Shown in pieces: positions 1 through 9,853 of a stretch of DNA of 64,000 nucleotides. Source of the DNA: Caballeronia turbans (lineage in GTDB: Bacteria > Pseudomonadota > Gammaproteobacteria > Burkholderiales > Burkholderiaceae). Below the pieces are notes generated by a model. That model saw only the letters and a list, made by a program, of their open reading frames with translations. It made no database searches and was not told where the DNA came from. The DNA lies in contig FCOD02000011.1 of NCBI GenBank assembly GCA_001544655.2, forward strand, positions 1 through 64,000, read 5' to 3'. The position numbers were made by a program, and so were the translations under genes. Position 1 is the stretch's first letter. Every line of letters starts with the position of its first letter.

Positions 1-503
1 GCCCGCGCTTTCTCCTTGAGCAGCGCATCGAGCTTTTTTAGGTACGCCACCTCCGCGCGCAGGTATTCGTTCTCCTTGAGCAGTTCTTCGCGCGTGCGCG
101 CCTCTGGCGTTTTGCCTTCGGCAGGCTTGTCGGGCTGGGTAGCTTTCATCTTTGGGCAACGCCCCCGCGGACGGGGCGCCAAGGCATCTATACCGCCCTC
201 ATGATACAGGCGCTCCCACGTCGCGACGCCACGCGGGTTACGCAGATCGAACAGCGCCGTCACCTGGGTGTACGACAACTCGTCCTGCCACATCCGTTCC
301 AGCACCGACAACTTGAACTGCGCATCGTAATGGCTGTATTTCTTGCGCAGCCCCGCAACCCCATGCACACGATAGCTTGCCACCCAGCGGCGAACCATCG
401 AGAAGCCCACTCCGTAACGCGCCCCCAATGCCCTGTAGCCGCTTTCGCCGGCAAGATATTCCTCGACAACCCGTCTTCTGAATCGCTCGCTGTACTTCGC
501 CAT
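1..503 (-). CDS. IS3-family transposase OrfA (HTH protein), 3' end beyond window
   Basis: Reading leftward from ATG at 503, the frame stays open to the window edge (about 167 codons). It begins MAKYSERFRRRVVEEYLAGE, followed by a helix-turn-helix segment (GYRALGARYGVGFSMVRRWV) typical of IS3/IS150-group OrfA. The visible end is a leucine-rich coiled segment (EELLKENEYLRAEVAYLKKL), the multimerisation zipper of this family. In the family OrfA binds the terminal repeats and is usually extended by a -1 frameshift into the OrfB integrase; OrfB would lie outside the window. An A6G run is present at 33-39. Whether the copy is active cannot be judged. Confidence 0.8.
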   Translation of the reverse strand, partial: MAKYSERFRRRVVEEYLAGESGYRALGARYGVGFSMVRRWVASYRVHGVAGLRKKYSHYDAQFKLSVLERMWQDELSYTQVTALFDLRNPRGVATWERLYHEGGIDALAPRPRGRCPKMKATQPDKPAEGKTPEARTREELLKENEYLRAEVAYLKKLDALLKEKAR

Positions 504-555
504 GAAAAACACCCCCAAAGGTTGGATCGGTATCCAACTTTTGGGGTGCAGTTCA
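1..555 (-). mobile_element. IS3-family (IS150-like) insertion sequence, end of element, truncated by window edge
   Basis: The element runs off the left edge. What is visible is the upstream end: a transposase orfA reading leftward and, in front of its start codon, a terminal sequence. Read on the minus strand the terminus begins TGAACTGCACCCCAAAAGTT, starting with TG as IS3-family ends do. A dyad (AGTTGGAT / ATCCAACC) lies between the terminus and the orfA start. The boundary at about 555 is inferred from the TG end. Neither the other end nor target-site duplications can be seen. The element sits about 35 bp past the dut stop codon. Confidence 0.75.
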
Positions 556-590
556 GTTCGACCGCGCCGTTTTTTTTGAGCTGGGAAAGC

Positions 591-1037
591 TCAATGCTTG
601 CCCGTGCTCCCGAAACCGCCCGCGCCGCGCTCGCTCTCCTCGAAGTCCTCGACGATATTGAACGCCGCCTGCACGACGGGCACGATCACCATCTGCGCAA
701 GACGCTCCATCGGGTTGAGCGTGAACGCGGTGTCGCCGCGATTCCATGTCGAGACCATCAGTTGGCCTTGATAATCGGAATCGATCAGCCCGACGAGATT
801 GCCGAGCACGATGCCATGCTTGTGGCCGAGGCCCGAGCGCGGCAGGATCATCGCGGCGTAGCCGGGATCGGCGAGATGAATGGCGAGGCCGGTCGGCACG
901 AGCACGGTCTGGTGCGGCTCGATGACGAGCGGCGCATCGAGACACGCACGCAGATCGAGCCCCGCGCTGCCGGGCGTGGCGTAGGCGGGCATGAAGTCGC
1001 GCATGCGCGCGTCGAGAATCTTGACGTCGAGTTTCAT
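591..1037 (-). CDS. dut: Deoxyuridine 5'-triphosphate nucleotidohydrolase (dUTPase)
   Basis: Hydrolyses dUTP to dUMP and pyrophosphate, keeping uracil out of DNA and feeding dTMP synthesis. The 148-residue protein has all five trimeric dUTPase motifs: AGLDLRA (25-31), PRSGLG (66-71), GLIDSDYQG (83-91, with the catalytic Asp region), ERLAQ (111-115) and the glycine-rich C-terminal [10 protein letters not shown] (137-146). Length is normal. It is the last gene of a leftward run with coaBC and an LLM oxidoreductase, 11 bp after the latter. Pairing of coaBC and dut is also seen in enterobacteria. The gene is intact despite the IS element just past its stop. Confidence 0.97.
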   Translation of the reverse strand: MKLDVKILDARMRDFMPAYATPGSAGLDLRACLDAPLVIEPHQTVLVPTGLAIHLADPGYAAMILPRSGLGHKHGIVLGNLVGLIDSDYQGQLMVSTWNRGDTAFTLNPMERLAQMVIVPVVQAAFNIVEDFEESERGAGGFGSTGKH

Positions 1038-1048
1038 GGATCGAGGCT

Positions 1049-2050
1049 TCAGCGGCCGAGCTCGAAGGCGTCGGCCAAAAGTTGATAGGACCGCGTGCGT
1101 GCGGCGTAGCTGCCGGAGACCGTCAGAACGATCAATTCGTCGGCGTTGAATTGTTCCTGCAGCGCTTGCAGTTTTTCCGTCACACGTTCCGGCGTGCCGA
1201 TGATGCTGCGCGCTTTCTCATGCGCGATCACCGCGAGCTCGCGCTCTCCGTAGACCTGCGAGATGCCTTGTGCGATCGATGGAATCGGCTGATTGAGCCC
1301 GTACGCCATCTGCACGCGGCGCAGGTCGACCGCGCGCTCGAGCGCTTCGGCTTCGCGATCCGTATCGGCGCAAATCACGAACACGGCGGCGGCGAGATAA
1401 GGCTTCTCCTCGTGACCCGGCGTGAAGCGCTCGCGATACGCCTGCGCCACGCGATCGCCATATTGCGCGTTGATGAAATGCGCGAACGCGAACCGAACGC
1501 CGAGCTGCGCGGCAAGCAAGCCGCCGAAATCGCTCGAGCCGAGCATCCACAGTTCGGGACGCGTGTCGATCTGCGGTTGCAGCAGGACGCCTTTGGCGAG
1601 CGAATCGTCGGGAATGTTGCCGCTGAAGAGGGCGATCAGCTCGGCGACTTGCTGCGGAAAGATATCGCCACGATTGTACGAACCTGCCGCGACCGCCTGC
1701 GCCGTTCGCATGTCGCCGCCGGGTGCGCGACCGACGCCGAGATCCACGCGATTCGGGAACAGCGCTTCGAGCATCAGGAATTGCTCGGCGATCTTGAACG
1801 ACGAGTAATACGGCAGCATCACGCCGCCCGAACCAATGCGGATGCGCTTCGTGAGACTACCGATGCGCGCGAGCATCACTTCGGGACACGGATTCGACAC
1901 GCCGTGCAGGCCGTGATGCTCCGCGCACCAGTAGCGCGTGTAGCCGAGATCGTCGGCGAGCTGCGCGAGATCGAGCGTCGCCGCGATGGCGTCGGCGGCG
2001 CTGTGGCCGTGGATGACCGGCGTCTGATCGAGAACGGAGAGCTTTGTCAT
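1049..2050 (-). CDS. LLM-class (luciferase-like) flavin-dependent oxidoreductase
   Basis: A 333-residue bacterial-luciferase-like monooxygenase. Visible family features are the N-terminal LSVLDQTPV start, the AEHHG segment (about 43-47), the [15 protein letters not shown] strand-loop, and the [11 protein letters not shown] flavin-site segment. These place it in the MsnO8/YhbW-like subgroup. The family uses reduced FMN and oxygen on small organic substrates; the substrate here is not known. It lies between coaBC and dut, 4 bp after the coaBC stop, so it is probably cotranscribed with CoA and nucleotide housekeeping genes, which does not reveal its role. Confidence 0.88.
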   Translation of the reverse strand: MTKLSVLDQTPVIHGHSAADAIAATLDLAQLADDLGYTRYWCAEHHGLHGVSNPCPEVMLARIGSLTKRIRIGSGGVMLPYYSSFKIAEQFLMLEALFPNRVDLGVGRAPGGDMRTAQAVAAGSYNRGDIFPQQVAELIALFSGNIPDDSLAKGVLLQPQIDTRPELWMLGSSDFGGLLAAQLGVRFAFAHFINAQYGDRVAQAYRERFTPGHEEKPYLAAAVFVICADTDREAEALERAVDLRRVQMAYGLNQPIPSIAQGISQVYGERELAVIAHEKARSIIGTPERVTEKLQALQEQFNADELIVLTVSGSYAARTRSYQLLADAFELGR

Positions 2051-2054
2051 CGTG

Positions 2055-3263
2055 TCAGGACAGCAGCTGGCCGCCGGCTTTCGGCGCGCGCTTTGCGATT
2101 TCCGCGATCAGCGTGCGCGCGAGTGCCTGCTTGCCGGCGCGCGGCAGCGGCGTCGTGCCGCGCTCTTCGAAAAGAACGACTTCGTTGTCGTCCTGACCGA
2201 ACGTCAGCTGTCCGATATTTCCAATGAGCAGCGGCACGCCCTTGCGCTCGCGCTTCTGGGCGCCGTGGACCTCGAGATCGCCGCTTTCGGCCGCGAAGCC
2301 GACGCAGTAGGGCGGATTCGGCTGCTTTGCCACCGTCGCGAGAATGTCCGGATTCTCGACGAAGTTGAACGTGGGCATCGCGTCCGCAGTTTTCTTGATC
2401 TTTTGCTCGCTGACATGATCCACGCGCCAGTCCGCGACTGCCGCCACCGCGATGAAGATGTCCGCGTCAGGCGTCGCGGCCATGACGGCGTCGTGCATCT
2501 GTTGCGCGGTCTGCACGTCCTCGCGATACACGCCCCACGGCGTCGGCAACGACACCGGACCGGCGACGAGATGCACGTCCGCGCCTGCCTGCGCTGCCGC
2601 GCGCGCGAGCGCGAAGCCCATCTTGCCCGACGAACGATTGGTGATGCCGCGCACCGGATCGAGCGGCTCGAAAGTCGGGCCCGCCGTGATGAGCACGCGC
2701 TGGCCGCGCAGAATTTTCGGCTGGAAGAACGCGCAGATCGCTTCGAACGCGGCTTCCGGCTCGATCATGCGGCCGTCGCCGACTTCGCCGCACGCCTGCG
2801 AACCCGAATCCGGTCCGAGAACTTCGACGCCGTCAGCGCGAAGCTGCGCGACGTTGCGTTGGGTCGCCGGGTTCTGCCACATTTGCCGGTTCATCGCCGG
2901 AACCACGAGCAGTGGACAGTCGCGCGCGATGCATAGCGTCGAGAGCAGGTCGTCGCACATGCCGTGCGCGAGTTTTGCGAGAAAGTCGGTGGAGGCGGGC
3001 GCGATGACGATGGCATCCGCCTCGCGCGAGAGATCGATATGCGGCATGTTGTTCGGCATGCGCGCATCCCACTGCGACGTGTAGACGGGACGGCCCGAAA
3101 GCGCCTGCATCGTCACGGGTGTGATGAACTGCGTGGCCGCTTCCGTCATCACGATCTGCACGGTCGCGCCGGCCCTGATGAGCAAGCGCGTAAGTTCGGC
3201 GATCTTGTAACAGGCGATGCCGCCGGTCAGACCTAGAACGAGATGTTTGCCCGCGAGTTCCAA
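2055..3263 (-). CDS. coaBC: Bifunctional phosphopantothenoylcysteine decarboxylase / phosphopantothenate-cysteine ligase
   Basis: Catalyses two consecutive steps of coenzyme A synthesis. The N-terminal CoaC flavoprotein half shows LVLGLTGGIACYK (9-20), a His at position 75 (NNMPH) matching the catalytic His, and PAMN (122-125). The C-terminal CoaB half shows ITAGPTFEPLDPVRGITNRS, its substrate-binding segment. I prefer a TTG start at 3263, preceded by GGAGG at 4 bases and giving the family start LELAGKHLVLG. An upstream ATG at 3320 would add 19 residues with no family resemblance and overlap lspA. The protein is then 402 residues, normal for the family. Confidence 0.95.
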   Translation of the reverse strand: MELAGKHLVLGLTGGIACYKIAELTRLLIRAGATVQIVMTEAATQFITPVTMQALSGRPVYTSQWDARMPNNMPHIDLSREADAIVIAPASTDFLAKLAHGMCDDLLSTLCIARDCPLLVVPAMNRQMWQNPATQRNVAQLRADGVEVLGPDSGSQACGEVGDGRMIEPEAAFEAICAFFQPKILRGQRVLITAGPTFEPLDPVRGITNRSSGKMGFALARAAAQAGADVHLVAGPVSLPTPWGVYREDVQTAQQMHDAVMAATPDADIFIAVAAVADWRVDHVSEQKIKKTADAMPTFNFVENPDILATVAKQPNPPYCVGFAAESGDLEVHGAQKRERKGVPLLIGNIGQLTFGQDDNEVVLFEERGTTPLPRAGKQALARTLIAEIAKRAPKAGGQLLS

Positions 3264-3316
3264 TTTGCCTCCATCGCAAAAGAACACGGCTCCGAGGAAG
3301 GAGCCGCACGTGAACA

Positions 3317-3823
3317 TCAACGCGAACCGCGCACGCGCCGCAGTTCGTCGAACACCAGCAACACCGCGCCGATGGTAATGGCGCTATCGGCGAGATTGAA
3401 CGCCGGCCAGTGCCACGCTTTCACGTGAAAATCCAGAAAGTCGATGACGTGCCCGTACGCGATCCGGTCGATCACGTTGCCGATCGCGCCGCCCATGATG
3501 AGCGCGAGCGCCGTGCAGAAGAGCCGCTGCCCCGAATGCCTCTTGAGCAGATAGCAAATCACGATTGCCGCGACGACGCCCAGCGCCGTGAACGCCCAGC
3601 GCTGCCAGCCGCCCGCCATCGCGAGGAAGCTGAACGCCGCGCCGCGGTTGTAGACGAGCAGCAGGTTGAAGAAAGGCGTGAGCGCGTGAGGTTCGCCGTA
3701 GGCGAACACGCGCTGCACGGCGATCTTCGTCAACTGGTCGAACAGGATCACGATGAGCGCAACGCCGAGCCACGGCGCAAGCGATCCACTGCTGGAAGTT
3801 TGTTTCGCCATCGTTCGAGCCAT
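3317..3823 (-). CDS. lspA: Lipoprotein signal peptidase (signal peptidase II)
   Basis: Inner-membrane aspartyl protease that removes the signal peptide of diacylated prolipoproteins. The 168-residue protein has four hydrophobic segments and the two conserved catalytic-Asp motifs, GNVIDR (Asp119) and FNLADSAI (Asp146), plus the [11 protein letters not shown] motif. Its ATG overlaps the ileS stop codon (TAATG), so translation is probably coupled, as in other proteobacteria where ileS-lspA are adjacent. Substrates include lipoproteins modified by Lgt, whose gene is also in this window at 51063. Confidence 0.97.
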   Translation of the reverse strand: MARTMAKQTSSSGSLAPWLGVALIVILFDQLTKIAVQRVFAYGEPHALTPFFNLLLVYNRGAAFSFLAMAGGWQRWAFTALGVVAAIVICYLLKRHSGQRLFCTALALIMGGAIGNVIDRIAYGHVIDFLDFHVKAWHWPAFNLADSAITIGAVLLVFDELRRVRGSR

Positions 3824-6654
3824 TATGCTGCGCCTCGCGTTTCACCGGCGCCGAAGAGATTGGAGAAGCAGCGGCCGCACAGACCCGGATGGTCCGCGTG
3901 CGAGCCGACGTCCGCGCAGTAGTGCCAGCACCGCTCGCACTTCATGTAGCTCGATGCCGTGACATCGACGCCTTCTTCCGCTTCGCCCGCGACCTTTTCC
4001 AGTCGAGCCGATGACGTGATGAGCACGAAGCGCAGCGCATCGCCGAGGCTTGCAAGTGCGTCGTAACGCGCGCCGCTCGCGCGGACCGTCACTTCGGCTT
4101 GCAGCGACGAGCCGATCTGGTTCGCCGTGCGCGCTTCTTCCAGCGCCTTCGTCACGTCGCCGCGCGCATGGCGGATGAGCGTCCACTTGTCGAGCAGTTC
4201 GCCGCCGTTCGCGATGTCCGGATACGTCGCGAAGACTTCATTGAAGATCGTGTCCTGACCGGGCTTGAGCACCTTGTACGCTTCTTCCGCCGTGAACGAA
4301 AGATACGGCGCGACCAGGCGCAGCAGGCCATGCGCGACGTAATACAACGCCGTCTGCGCACTGCGGCGCTCGCGCGAATCGGCCTTCGTCGTGTAGAGAC
4401 GGTCCTTCAACACGTCGAGATAGAAGCCGCCGAGGTCTTCCGAGCAGAACGTAGCGATCTTCGCGACGACTGGATGAAACTCGTACTTCTCGTAATGCGA
4501 GAGCGCGTCGTCCTGAAGGTTGTGCGTGAGTGCGACCGCATAGCGATCGATTTCGAGCCAGTTTTCCACCGGCACCGCGTCTTTCGCGAAGTCGAAGTCC
4601 GACAGGTTTGCGAGCAGGAAGCGCAACGTGTTGCGGATACGGCGATACGTTTCCGTTACGCGCTTCAGGATCTCTTCGGAGATCGCGAGTTCGCCGGAAT
4701 AGTCCGTCGACGCGATCCACAAGCGGATGATTTCCGCGCCGAGGCGATTGGACACCTCATGCGGATCGATGCCGTTGCCGAGCGACTTCGACATCTTGCG
4801 GCCTTCGCCATCGACGGTGAAGCCGTGCGTGAGCAGCGCGTCGTAGGGCGGACGGCCGTCGAGCATCGAAGCCGTGAGCAGCGACGAATGGAACCAGCCG
4901 CGATGCTGATCCGAGCCTTCGAGATAGAGGTCGGCCGGGAATTGCAGCGAATCCTTGTGCGAACCGCGCAGCACGTGCCAGTGCGTCGTGCCGGAGTCGA
5001 ACCACACGTCGAGCGTGTCGCGGTTCTTCTCGTACATGTTGGCGTCGTCGCCGATCAGTTCTCGGGGATCGAGCGATTGCCACGTCTCGATGCCGCCTTC
5101 CTCGACGCGCTTCGCCACTTCCTCGAGTAGCTCCAGCGTGCGCGGATGCAGCTCGCCTGTCTCCTTGTGCACGAAGAACGCCATCGGCACGCCCCATTGG
5201 CGCTGGCGCGAGAGCGTCCAGTCCGGACGGTTCGCGATCATGCTGTACAGACGCTGCTTACCCCACGACGGGTAGAACGCGGTGTTCTCGACGCCTTCGA
5301 GCGCGGTCTCGCGCAGCGTCTTGCCGCCGTCCTTGGGCGTGACATCCATGCCCGCGAACCATTGCGATGTAGCGCGATAGATGATCGGCGTCTTGTGGCG
5401 CCAGCAGTGCATGTAGCTGTGCGTGTACTTCTCGCTCTTGAGCAGCGAGCCCGCGCCTTGGAGCGCTTCGACGATCTGCGGATTCGCTTTCCAGATCGAC
5501 AGCCCGCCGAAAAGCGGCAGCGATTCGATATAGCGGCCATCGCCCATCACCGGGTTGATGATGTCGGCATCCGCCATGCCGTGCGCCTTGCACGACACGA
5601 AGTCTTCGACGCCATACGCCGGCGACGAGTGCACGATGCCCGTACCGCTTTCGGTCGTCACGTAGTCGCCGAGATAGACGGGCGCGGTGCGCTTGTAACC
5701 CGGGTGCGCGGCCGCGAGCGGATGATGGAAGCGCAGGTTGGCGAGCTGTTCGCCGGTCGCCGTCGCGATGATTTCGCCCGTCAGGCCGTAGTTCTCCAGG
5801 CACGCTTCGACGCGTTCTTGCGCGAGGATCAGCAAGCCGCGCGACGTATCGACGAGCGCGTAGACAATCTCCGGATGCACGTTCAACGCCTGGTTGGCGG
5901 GAATGGTCCAGGGCGTCGTCGTCCAGATGACGATGCCGCCTTCCGCTTTCGGCAGCGCGTTCAGGCCGAACGCCTGCGCGGTCTTCTCCGGCTCGGCGAA
6001 GGCGAACATGACGTCGATGGTCGGATCGGTCTTGTCCTTGTATTCGACTTCCGCCTCGGCGAGCGCGGAGCCGCAATCGAAGCACCAGTTCACCGGCTTC
6101 AGGCCGCGGAACACGAAGCCTTTCTCCATGATCTTGCCGAGCGCGCGGATTTCGCCCGCCTCGTTGGCGAAGTTCATCGTCTTGTACGGATTGTCCCAGT
6201 CGCCCAGAACGCCGAGACGCCGGAAGCCGGCCTTCTGCTTCTCGATCTGCTCGCCCGCATAGGCGCGCGCCTTTTGCATCACTTCAGCGGCGGGCAGCGA
6301 CTTGCCGAACTGCTTTTCGATCTGGATTTCAATCGGCATGCCATGGCAATCCCAGCCCGGCACGTAGACCGCGTCGAAGCCGGCGAGATTGCGCGCCTTG
6401 ACGATCATGTCCTTCAGGATCTTGTTGACCGCGTGCCCCAGGTGGATGTCGCCGTTCGCGTATGGCGGGCCGTCGTGCAGGATGAACTTCTTGCGGCCCT
6501 TGGAGGCGGCGCGGATCTTCTCGTAGATCTTGTTGTCCTGCCATTCCTTGACCCACGCGGGTTCGCGCTTGGGCAGGTCGCCGCGCATCGGGAAGGGCGT
6601 GTCGAGCAGGTTGACGGGATACTTCGAAGAGGCTTTCTCTTTCTTGTCGCTCAT
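3823..6654 (-). CDS. ileS: Isoleucyl-tRNA synthetase
   Basis: Class I synthetase charging tRNA-Ile. The 943-residue protein has the HIGH-type motif ([12 protein letters not shown]), the KMSKS loop ([14 protein letters not shown]), an editing domain between them, and a C-terminal zinc finger (CERCWHYC...CGRCF). Length is normal. The chosen start is the ATG at 6654 ([17 protein letters not shown]), which matches the family. The frame is open to a GTG at 6750 that overlaps ribF, but that extension is basic, family-unlike sequence. Lies between ribF and lspA in one leftward transcription unit. Confidence 0.97.
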   Translation of the reverse strand: MSDKKEKASSKYPVNLLDTPFPMRGDLPKREPAWVKEWQDNKIYEKIRAASKGRKKFILHDGPPYANGDIHLGHAVNKILKDMIVKARNLAGFDAVYVPGWDCHGMPIEIQIEKQFGKSLPAAEVMQKARAYAGEQIEKQKAGFRRLGVLGDWDNPYKTMNFANEAGEIRALGKIMEKGFVFRGLKPVNWCFDCGSALAEAEVEYKDKTDPTIDVMFAFAEPEKTAQAFGLNALPKAEGGIVIWTTTPWTIPANQALNVHPEIVYALVDTSRGLLILAQERVEACLENYGLTGEIIATATGEQLANLRFHHPLAAAHPGYKRTAPVYLGDYVTTESGTGIVHSSPAYGVEDFVSCKAHGMADADIINPVMGDGRYIESLPLFGGLSIWKANPQIVEALQGAGSLLKSEKYTHSYMHCWRHKTPIIYRATSQWFAGMDVTPKDGGKTLRETALEGVENTAFYPSWGKQRLYSMIANRPDWTLSRQRQWGVPMAFFVHKETGELHPRTLELLEEVAKRVEEGGIETWQSLDPRELIGDDANMYEKNRDTLDVWFDSGTTHWHVLRGSHKDSLQFPADLYLEGSDQHRGWFHSSLLTASMLDGRPPYDALLTHGFTVDGEGRKMSKSLGNGIDPHEVSNRLGAEIIRLWIASTDYSGELAISEEILKRVTETYRRIRNTLRFLLANLSDFDFAKDAVPVENWLEIDRYAVALTHNLQDDALSHYEKYEFHPVVAKIATFCSEDLGGFYLDVLKDRLYTTKADSRERRSAQTALYYVAHGLLRLVAPYLSFTAEEAYKVLKPGQDTIFNEVFATYPDIANGGELLDKWTLIRHARGDVTKALEEARTANQIGSSLQAEVTVRASGARYDALASLGDALRFVLITSSARLEKVAGEAEEGVDVTASSYMKCERCWHYCADVGSHADHPGLCGRCFSNLFGAGETRGAA

Positions 6655-6746
6655 GAATGACTCGGTGAATTCGGTGAGACGGCGCTTGTCTTGGCGCGCG
6701 ATGATTCGGAGGCGGGGCAGCGGGCGGCGCATGATGCGCCGCGCGC

Positions 6747-7742
6747 TCACCTAATTCGGTCGGTCGCCGAAATGGCAAAGCCCGTGGCACGGCTGCCGGC
6801 GTTGCTTGCGGGCGGAAGGCCGAAGTACGCGCGCGCGTTGTCGACATCCTTCGCGATCGCGGCGGACAGCTTCTCTAGGTCGACGTATTTCTCTTCGTCG
6901 CGCAGCTTCTTCAGGAATTCGACCCGCACGAGCTTGCCGTACGCGTCGCCGTGCCAGTCGAGCACGAAGACTTCGAGCAGCACGCGGCCGGAGTCGTCGA
7001 CGGTCGGACGCAGGCCGAGGCTCGCGACCGCGGCCAGCGGTTCATCGGCGAGGCCGTGCACGCGCACCACGAAAATGCCCGCGAGCGCCGGCCGTTTGTG
7101 CGCGATCGGCAGATTCAGCGTCGGAAAGCCGAGATCGCGGCCGAGCTTCGCGCCGTGCACGACGTGCCCGCTGATGATGTACGGCCGCCCGAGGGCGACC
7201 TGCGCGGCGTCGAGATCGCCCGCGACGAGCGACGTGCGCACCGACGACGATGAAATGCGCGCGCCGTTCGGATGCGCGACCGTGGCCATCTGCTCGACTT
7301 CGAAGCCGTACTTGTCGCCGGCGGCTTTGAGTGAATCGAAATTGCCCGCGCGTTTGGCGCCGTAGCAGAAGTCGTCGCCGACCATGACCCAGCGCGCATG
7401 CAGGCCATCGACGATGACATTCTTCACGAACGTATCAGGCGATTGTCCGGCGAACGTCTTGTTGAAATGCTCGACCACCACGCGGTCGACGCCGTTGGTG
7501 CGCAATGCTTCGAGCTTGTCGCGCAGCATCGCGATGCGCGGCGGCGCGCCCGCCGGATTGAAGAACTCGCGCGGATGCGGCTCGAAGGTCATCACGCAGA
7601 CCGGCAGGCCGCGCGCATCGGCGGCCGCCCGCACGTGCGCGAGCAGCGCCTGGTGACCGCGATGGACACCGTCGAAATTGCCGATGGTCAGTGCGCAGGG
7701 CGCCCGGCTTTCGGCATTGGGGAGGCCGCGAAAGACTCTCAC
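6747..7742 (-). CDS. ribF: Bifunctional riboflavin kinase / FAD synthetase
   Basis: Converts riboflavin to FMN and then FAD. The 331-residue protein shows the nucleotidyltransferase motif [15 protein letters not shown] (HRGH) near the N terminus, the ISSSSVR loop about residue 165 and the kinase motif [13 protein letters not shown]. The C terminus carries about 20 residues past the usual end. It heads the leftward unit ribF-ileS-lspA-coaBC, the order found in many proteobacteria. No FMN riboswitch was seen in the 150 bp between it and divergent purN. Confidence 0.97.
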   Translation of the reverse strand: MRVFRGLPNAESRAPCALTIGNFDGVHRGHQALLAHVRAAADARGLPVCVMTFEPHPREFFNPAGAPPRIAMLRDKLEALRTNGVDRVVVEHFNKTFAGQSPDTFVKNVIVDGLHARWVMVGDDFCYGAKRAGNFDSLKAAGDKYGFEVEQMATVAHPNGARISSSSVRTSLVAGDLDAAQVALGRPYIISGHVVHGAKLGRDLGFPTLNLPIAHKRPALAGIFVVRVHGLADEPLAAVASLGLRPTVDDSGRVLLEVFVLDWHGDAYGKLVRVEFLKKLRDEEKYVDLEKLSAAIAKDVDNARAYFGLPPASNAGSRATGFAISATDRIR

Positions 7743-7852
7743 GATAGGCGATGGTCGATGGGAGGGGCTGATGCTGCAAAGCGTTAGATTATAAACGCTC
7801 GCACGGGACGACGGGCGCGAGCGGCCCGGCTCGACGCCTGACCGACCCAGTT

Positions 7853-7868
7853 TGGCACGATTCTCGCA
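7853..7868 (+). promoter_or_regulatory. Sigma-54-like -24/-12 element upstream of purN (tentative)
   Basis: TGGCACGATTCTCGCA matches the sigma-54 consensus TGGCACG-N4-TTGCW at all but one position, with GG and GC ten bases apart. It ends 24 bp before the purN ATG, a workable distance. No sigma-70 pair with normal spacing was found nearby: TTGGCA is 21-23 bp from GATAAA/TAAAAT. A purine gene under sigma-54 would be unexpected, so chance is a real alternative. Confidence 0.25.
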
Positions 7869-7892
7869 CCGTCCGAATGATAAAATCCGCGG

Positions 7893-8555
7893 ATGAAAAA
7901 AATCGTCATTCTGATCTCCGGACGCGGGAGCAACATGGAGGCCGTCGTGCGTGCGTGCGCGCGCGAAGGCTGGCCGGCCCGCATCTGCGCGGTCATTTCC
8001 AACCGGCCCGATGCCGCCGGATTAGGCTTTGCGGCCGCGAACGGCATCGAAACAAAGGTGGTGGATCATCGTCGGTTCGACGCTCGCGAATCGTTCGATG
8101 CCGCGCTTGCGCATGAGATCGATCGCTTCGAGCCCGATCTCGTCGTGCTGGCGGGCTTCATGCGCGTGCTGACCGACGCCTTCGTCGCGAAATACGCGGG
8201 GCGCATGCTCAACATCCATCCATCGCTCCTGCCGAGTTTTCCGGGCTTGCGCACGCATCAGCAGGCGCTCGACGCCGGCGTGCGCGTGCACGGCGCGAGC
8301 GTGCATTTCGTGACGCCGACGCTCGATCACGGGCCGATCGTCGCGCAAGCAGCGGTGCCCGTCGTCGCCGGCGACGATGCCGCGGCGCTCGCCGCGCGCG
8401 TGCTGAAGGTCGAGCACGACATCTATCCGCGCGCGGTGCGCTGGTTTATCGAAGGGCGTCTTTCTATCGAAGGGGAGCGCCAGGATGGGCGTGTGGTGCT
8501 CACGCCGTCTGAGCCGCAATGGCTCTTTGCCGACATTGCCGGGGAGGGCGTATGA
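7893..8555 (+). CDS. purN: Phosphoribosylglycinamide formyltransferase 1
   Basis: Transfers a formyl group from 10-formyl-THF to GAR in de novo purine synthesis. The 220-residue protein has the N-terminal phosphate loop GRGSNMEA, the catalytic segment MLNIHPSLLPSFPG (Asn107, His109) and TPTLDHGPI with the catalytic Asp (145). Length is normal. It is transcribed away from ribF, and its stop codon overlaps the ATG of the next gene by four bases (ATGA), indicating translational coupling with the methyltransferase. Confidence 0.97.
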   Translation: MKKIVILISGRGSNMEAVVRACAREGWPARICAVISNRPDAAGLGFAAANGIETKVVDHRRFDARESFDAALAHEIDRFEPDLVVLAGFMRVLTDAFVAKYAGRMLNIHPSLLPSFPGLRTHQQALDAGVRVHGASVHFVTPTLDHGPIVAQAAVPVVAGDDAAALAARVLKVEHDIYPRAVRWFIEGRLSIEGERQDGRVVLTPSEPQWLFADIAGEGV

Positions 8556-9850
8556 GGCTGCATGGATTTCTGATTGGTCAAACCGAAACGCTGCTCGCGG
8601 ATGTGCTGCGCTTTTCCGGCCCCGCCGATGCCGCGACGAGCCGCTTCTTTCGCGCCCATCCGAAGCTCGGACATGGCGAGCGCGGCGTGATCGCCGAAGC
8701 TGTCTTCGCCGTGCTGCGCCGGAAGATGGAGTTTTCTCACCTGGCGGAAAGCGGCAGCGGCAACCAGGCGCGCCGCCTCGCGCTGCTCGGGCTGATGCAA
8801 ACCGCCGGCCTGAATGCGCTGAAGCCGTTCGTATCGGCGGACGAGTATCAATGGCTCGCGCAAGTCTCGAAGATCGATCCGGCGAGCCTGCCGGTGCGCG
8901 TGCGCACGAACCTGCCGCAGTGGATCTTCGACGCGATGGCCAAGCGCTTCGCGCCCGAGGAACTCGCGCAGCTTGCCGCCGCGCTGAACTATCCCGCCCC
9001 GCTCGATCTGCGCGTGAATCCGATCAAGGCGAGCCGCGAAATCGCGCTGAAGGCGCTGACCGAGGCGGGCATCGACGCGGGCGAAATGCCATTCGCGCCG
9101 TTCGGCATCCGCGTGGACGGCAAGCCCGCGCTCACGCGTCTCGCGCCGTTCCAGGAAGGCTGGATCGAGGTGCAGGACGAAGGCAGCCAGTTGCTCTGCT
9201 CGCTGATGGCCCCGCGCCGTGGCGAGATGATCGTCGACTTTTGCGCGGGCGCGGGCGGCAAGACGCTCGCGCTCGGGGCGATGATGCGTTCGACCGGCCG
9301 TCTCTACGCCTTTGACGTGTCCGATCGCCGGCTCGCCAAGCTTAAGCCGCGTCTCGCGCGCAGCGGTCTGTCGAACGTCAATCCGGTGTTGATCGACAGC
9401 GAGCATGACGCGAAGATCAAGCGTCTCGCGGGCAAGATCGATCGCGTGCTCGTCGATGCGCCGTGCTCCGGCCTCGGCACCTTGCGTCGCAATCCCGACC
9501 TGAAGTGGCGCCAGTCGCACGCGACCGTCGCCGAGCTCATGCCCAAACAGCTCTCGATCCTGACGAGCGCGGCGCGCCTCGTGAAGACCGGCGGCCGTCT
9601 CGTCTACGCGACGTGCTCGATGCTCGAAGCTGAAAACGAAAGCGTCGTGAAGCAGTTCCTCGAAGCGCATCCGAACTTCCGCGTCGTGCCGGCGCGCGAC
9701 GTGCTGGCGGAACAGCGCATCGATCTGGATACCGGCGAGTATTTGTCGCTCTGGCCGCACAAGCATGGCACGGACGGCTTCTTCGCGGCCGTGCTGGAGC
9801 GCGTGCCCGACGCCGCGAAGGCGCCGAAGGCGGCTGAAGAAACTGCCTAA
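8552..9850 (+). CDS. RsmB/Sun-family RNA (cytosine-5-)-methyltransferase
   Basis: SAM-dependent RNA m5C methyltransferase of the NOL1/NOP2/Sun family. The 432-residue protein shows motif I FCAGAGGKTLAL, motif IV DAPCSGLGTLRRNPDLKW with one catalytic Cys, and motif VI YATCSMLEAENE with the second. The N-terminal 150 residues are helical and RsmB-like in length but not clearly NusB-like by eye. The start is MRLHGFLIG at 8552, overlapping the purN stop. Burkholderia chromosomes often carry more than one paralogue, so this could be a relative of rsmB rather than rsmB itself; the target base is unassigned. Confidence 0.88.
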   Translation: MRLHGFLIGQTETLLADVLRFSGPADAATSRFFRAHPKLGHGERGVIAEAVFAVLRRKMEFSHLAESGSGNQARRLALLGLMQTAGLNALKPFVSADEYQWLAQVSKIDPASLPVRVRTNLPQWIFDAMAKRFAPEELAQLAAALNYPAPLDLRVNPIKASREIALKALTEAGIDAGEMPFAPFGIRVDGKPALTRLAPFQEGWIEVQDEGSQLLCSLMAPRRGEMIVDFCAGAGGKTLALGAMMRSTGRLYAFDVSDRRLAKLKPRLARSGLSNVNPVLIDSEHDAKIKRLAGKIDRVLVDAPCSGLGTLRRNPDLKWRQSHATVAELMPKQLSILTSAARLVKTGGRLVYATCSMLEAENESVVKQFLEAHPNFRVVPARDVLAEQRIDLDTGEYLSLWPHKHGTDGFFAAVLERVPDAAKAPKAAEETA

Positions 9851-9853
9851 GCA

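Noticed and set aside
569-591. GAGCT-TTCCC-AGCTC hairpin after dut as a terminator
   Set aside because: On the dut strand the stem is followed by A residues, not T, so it does not meet the intrinsic-terminator pattern.
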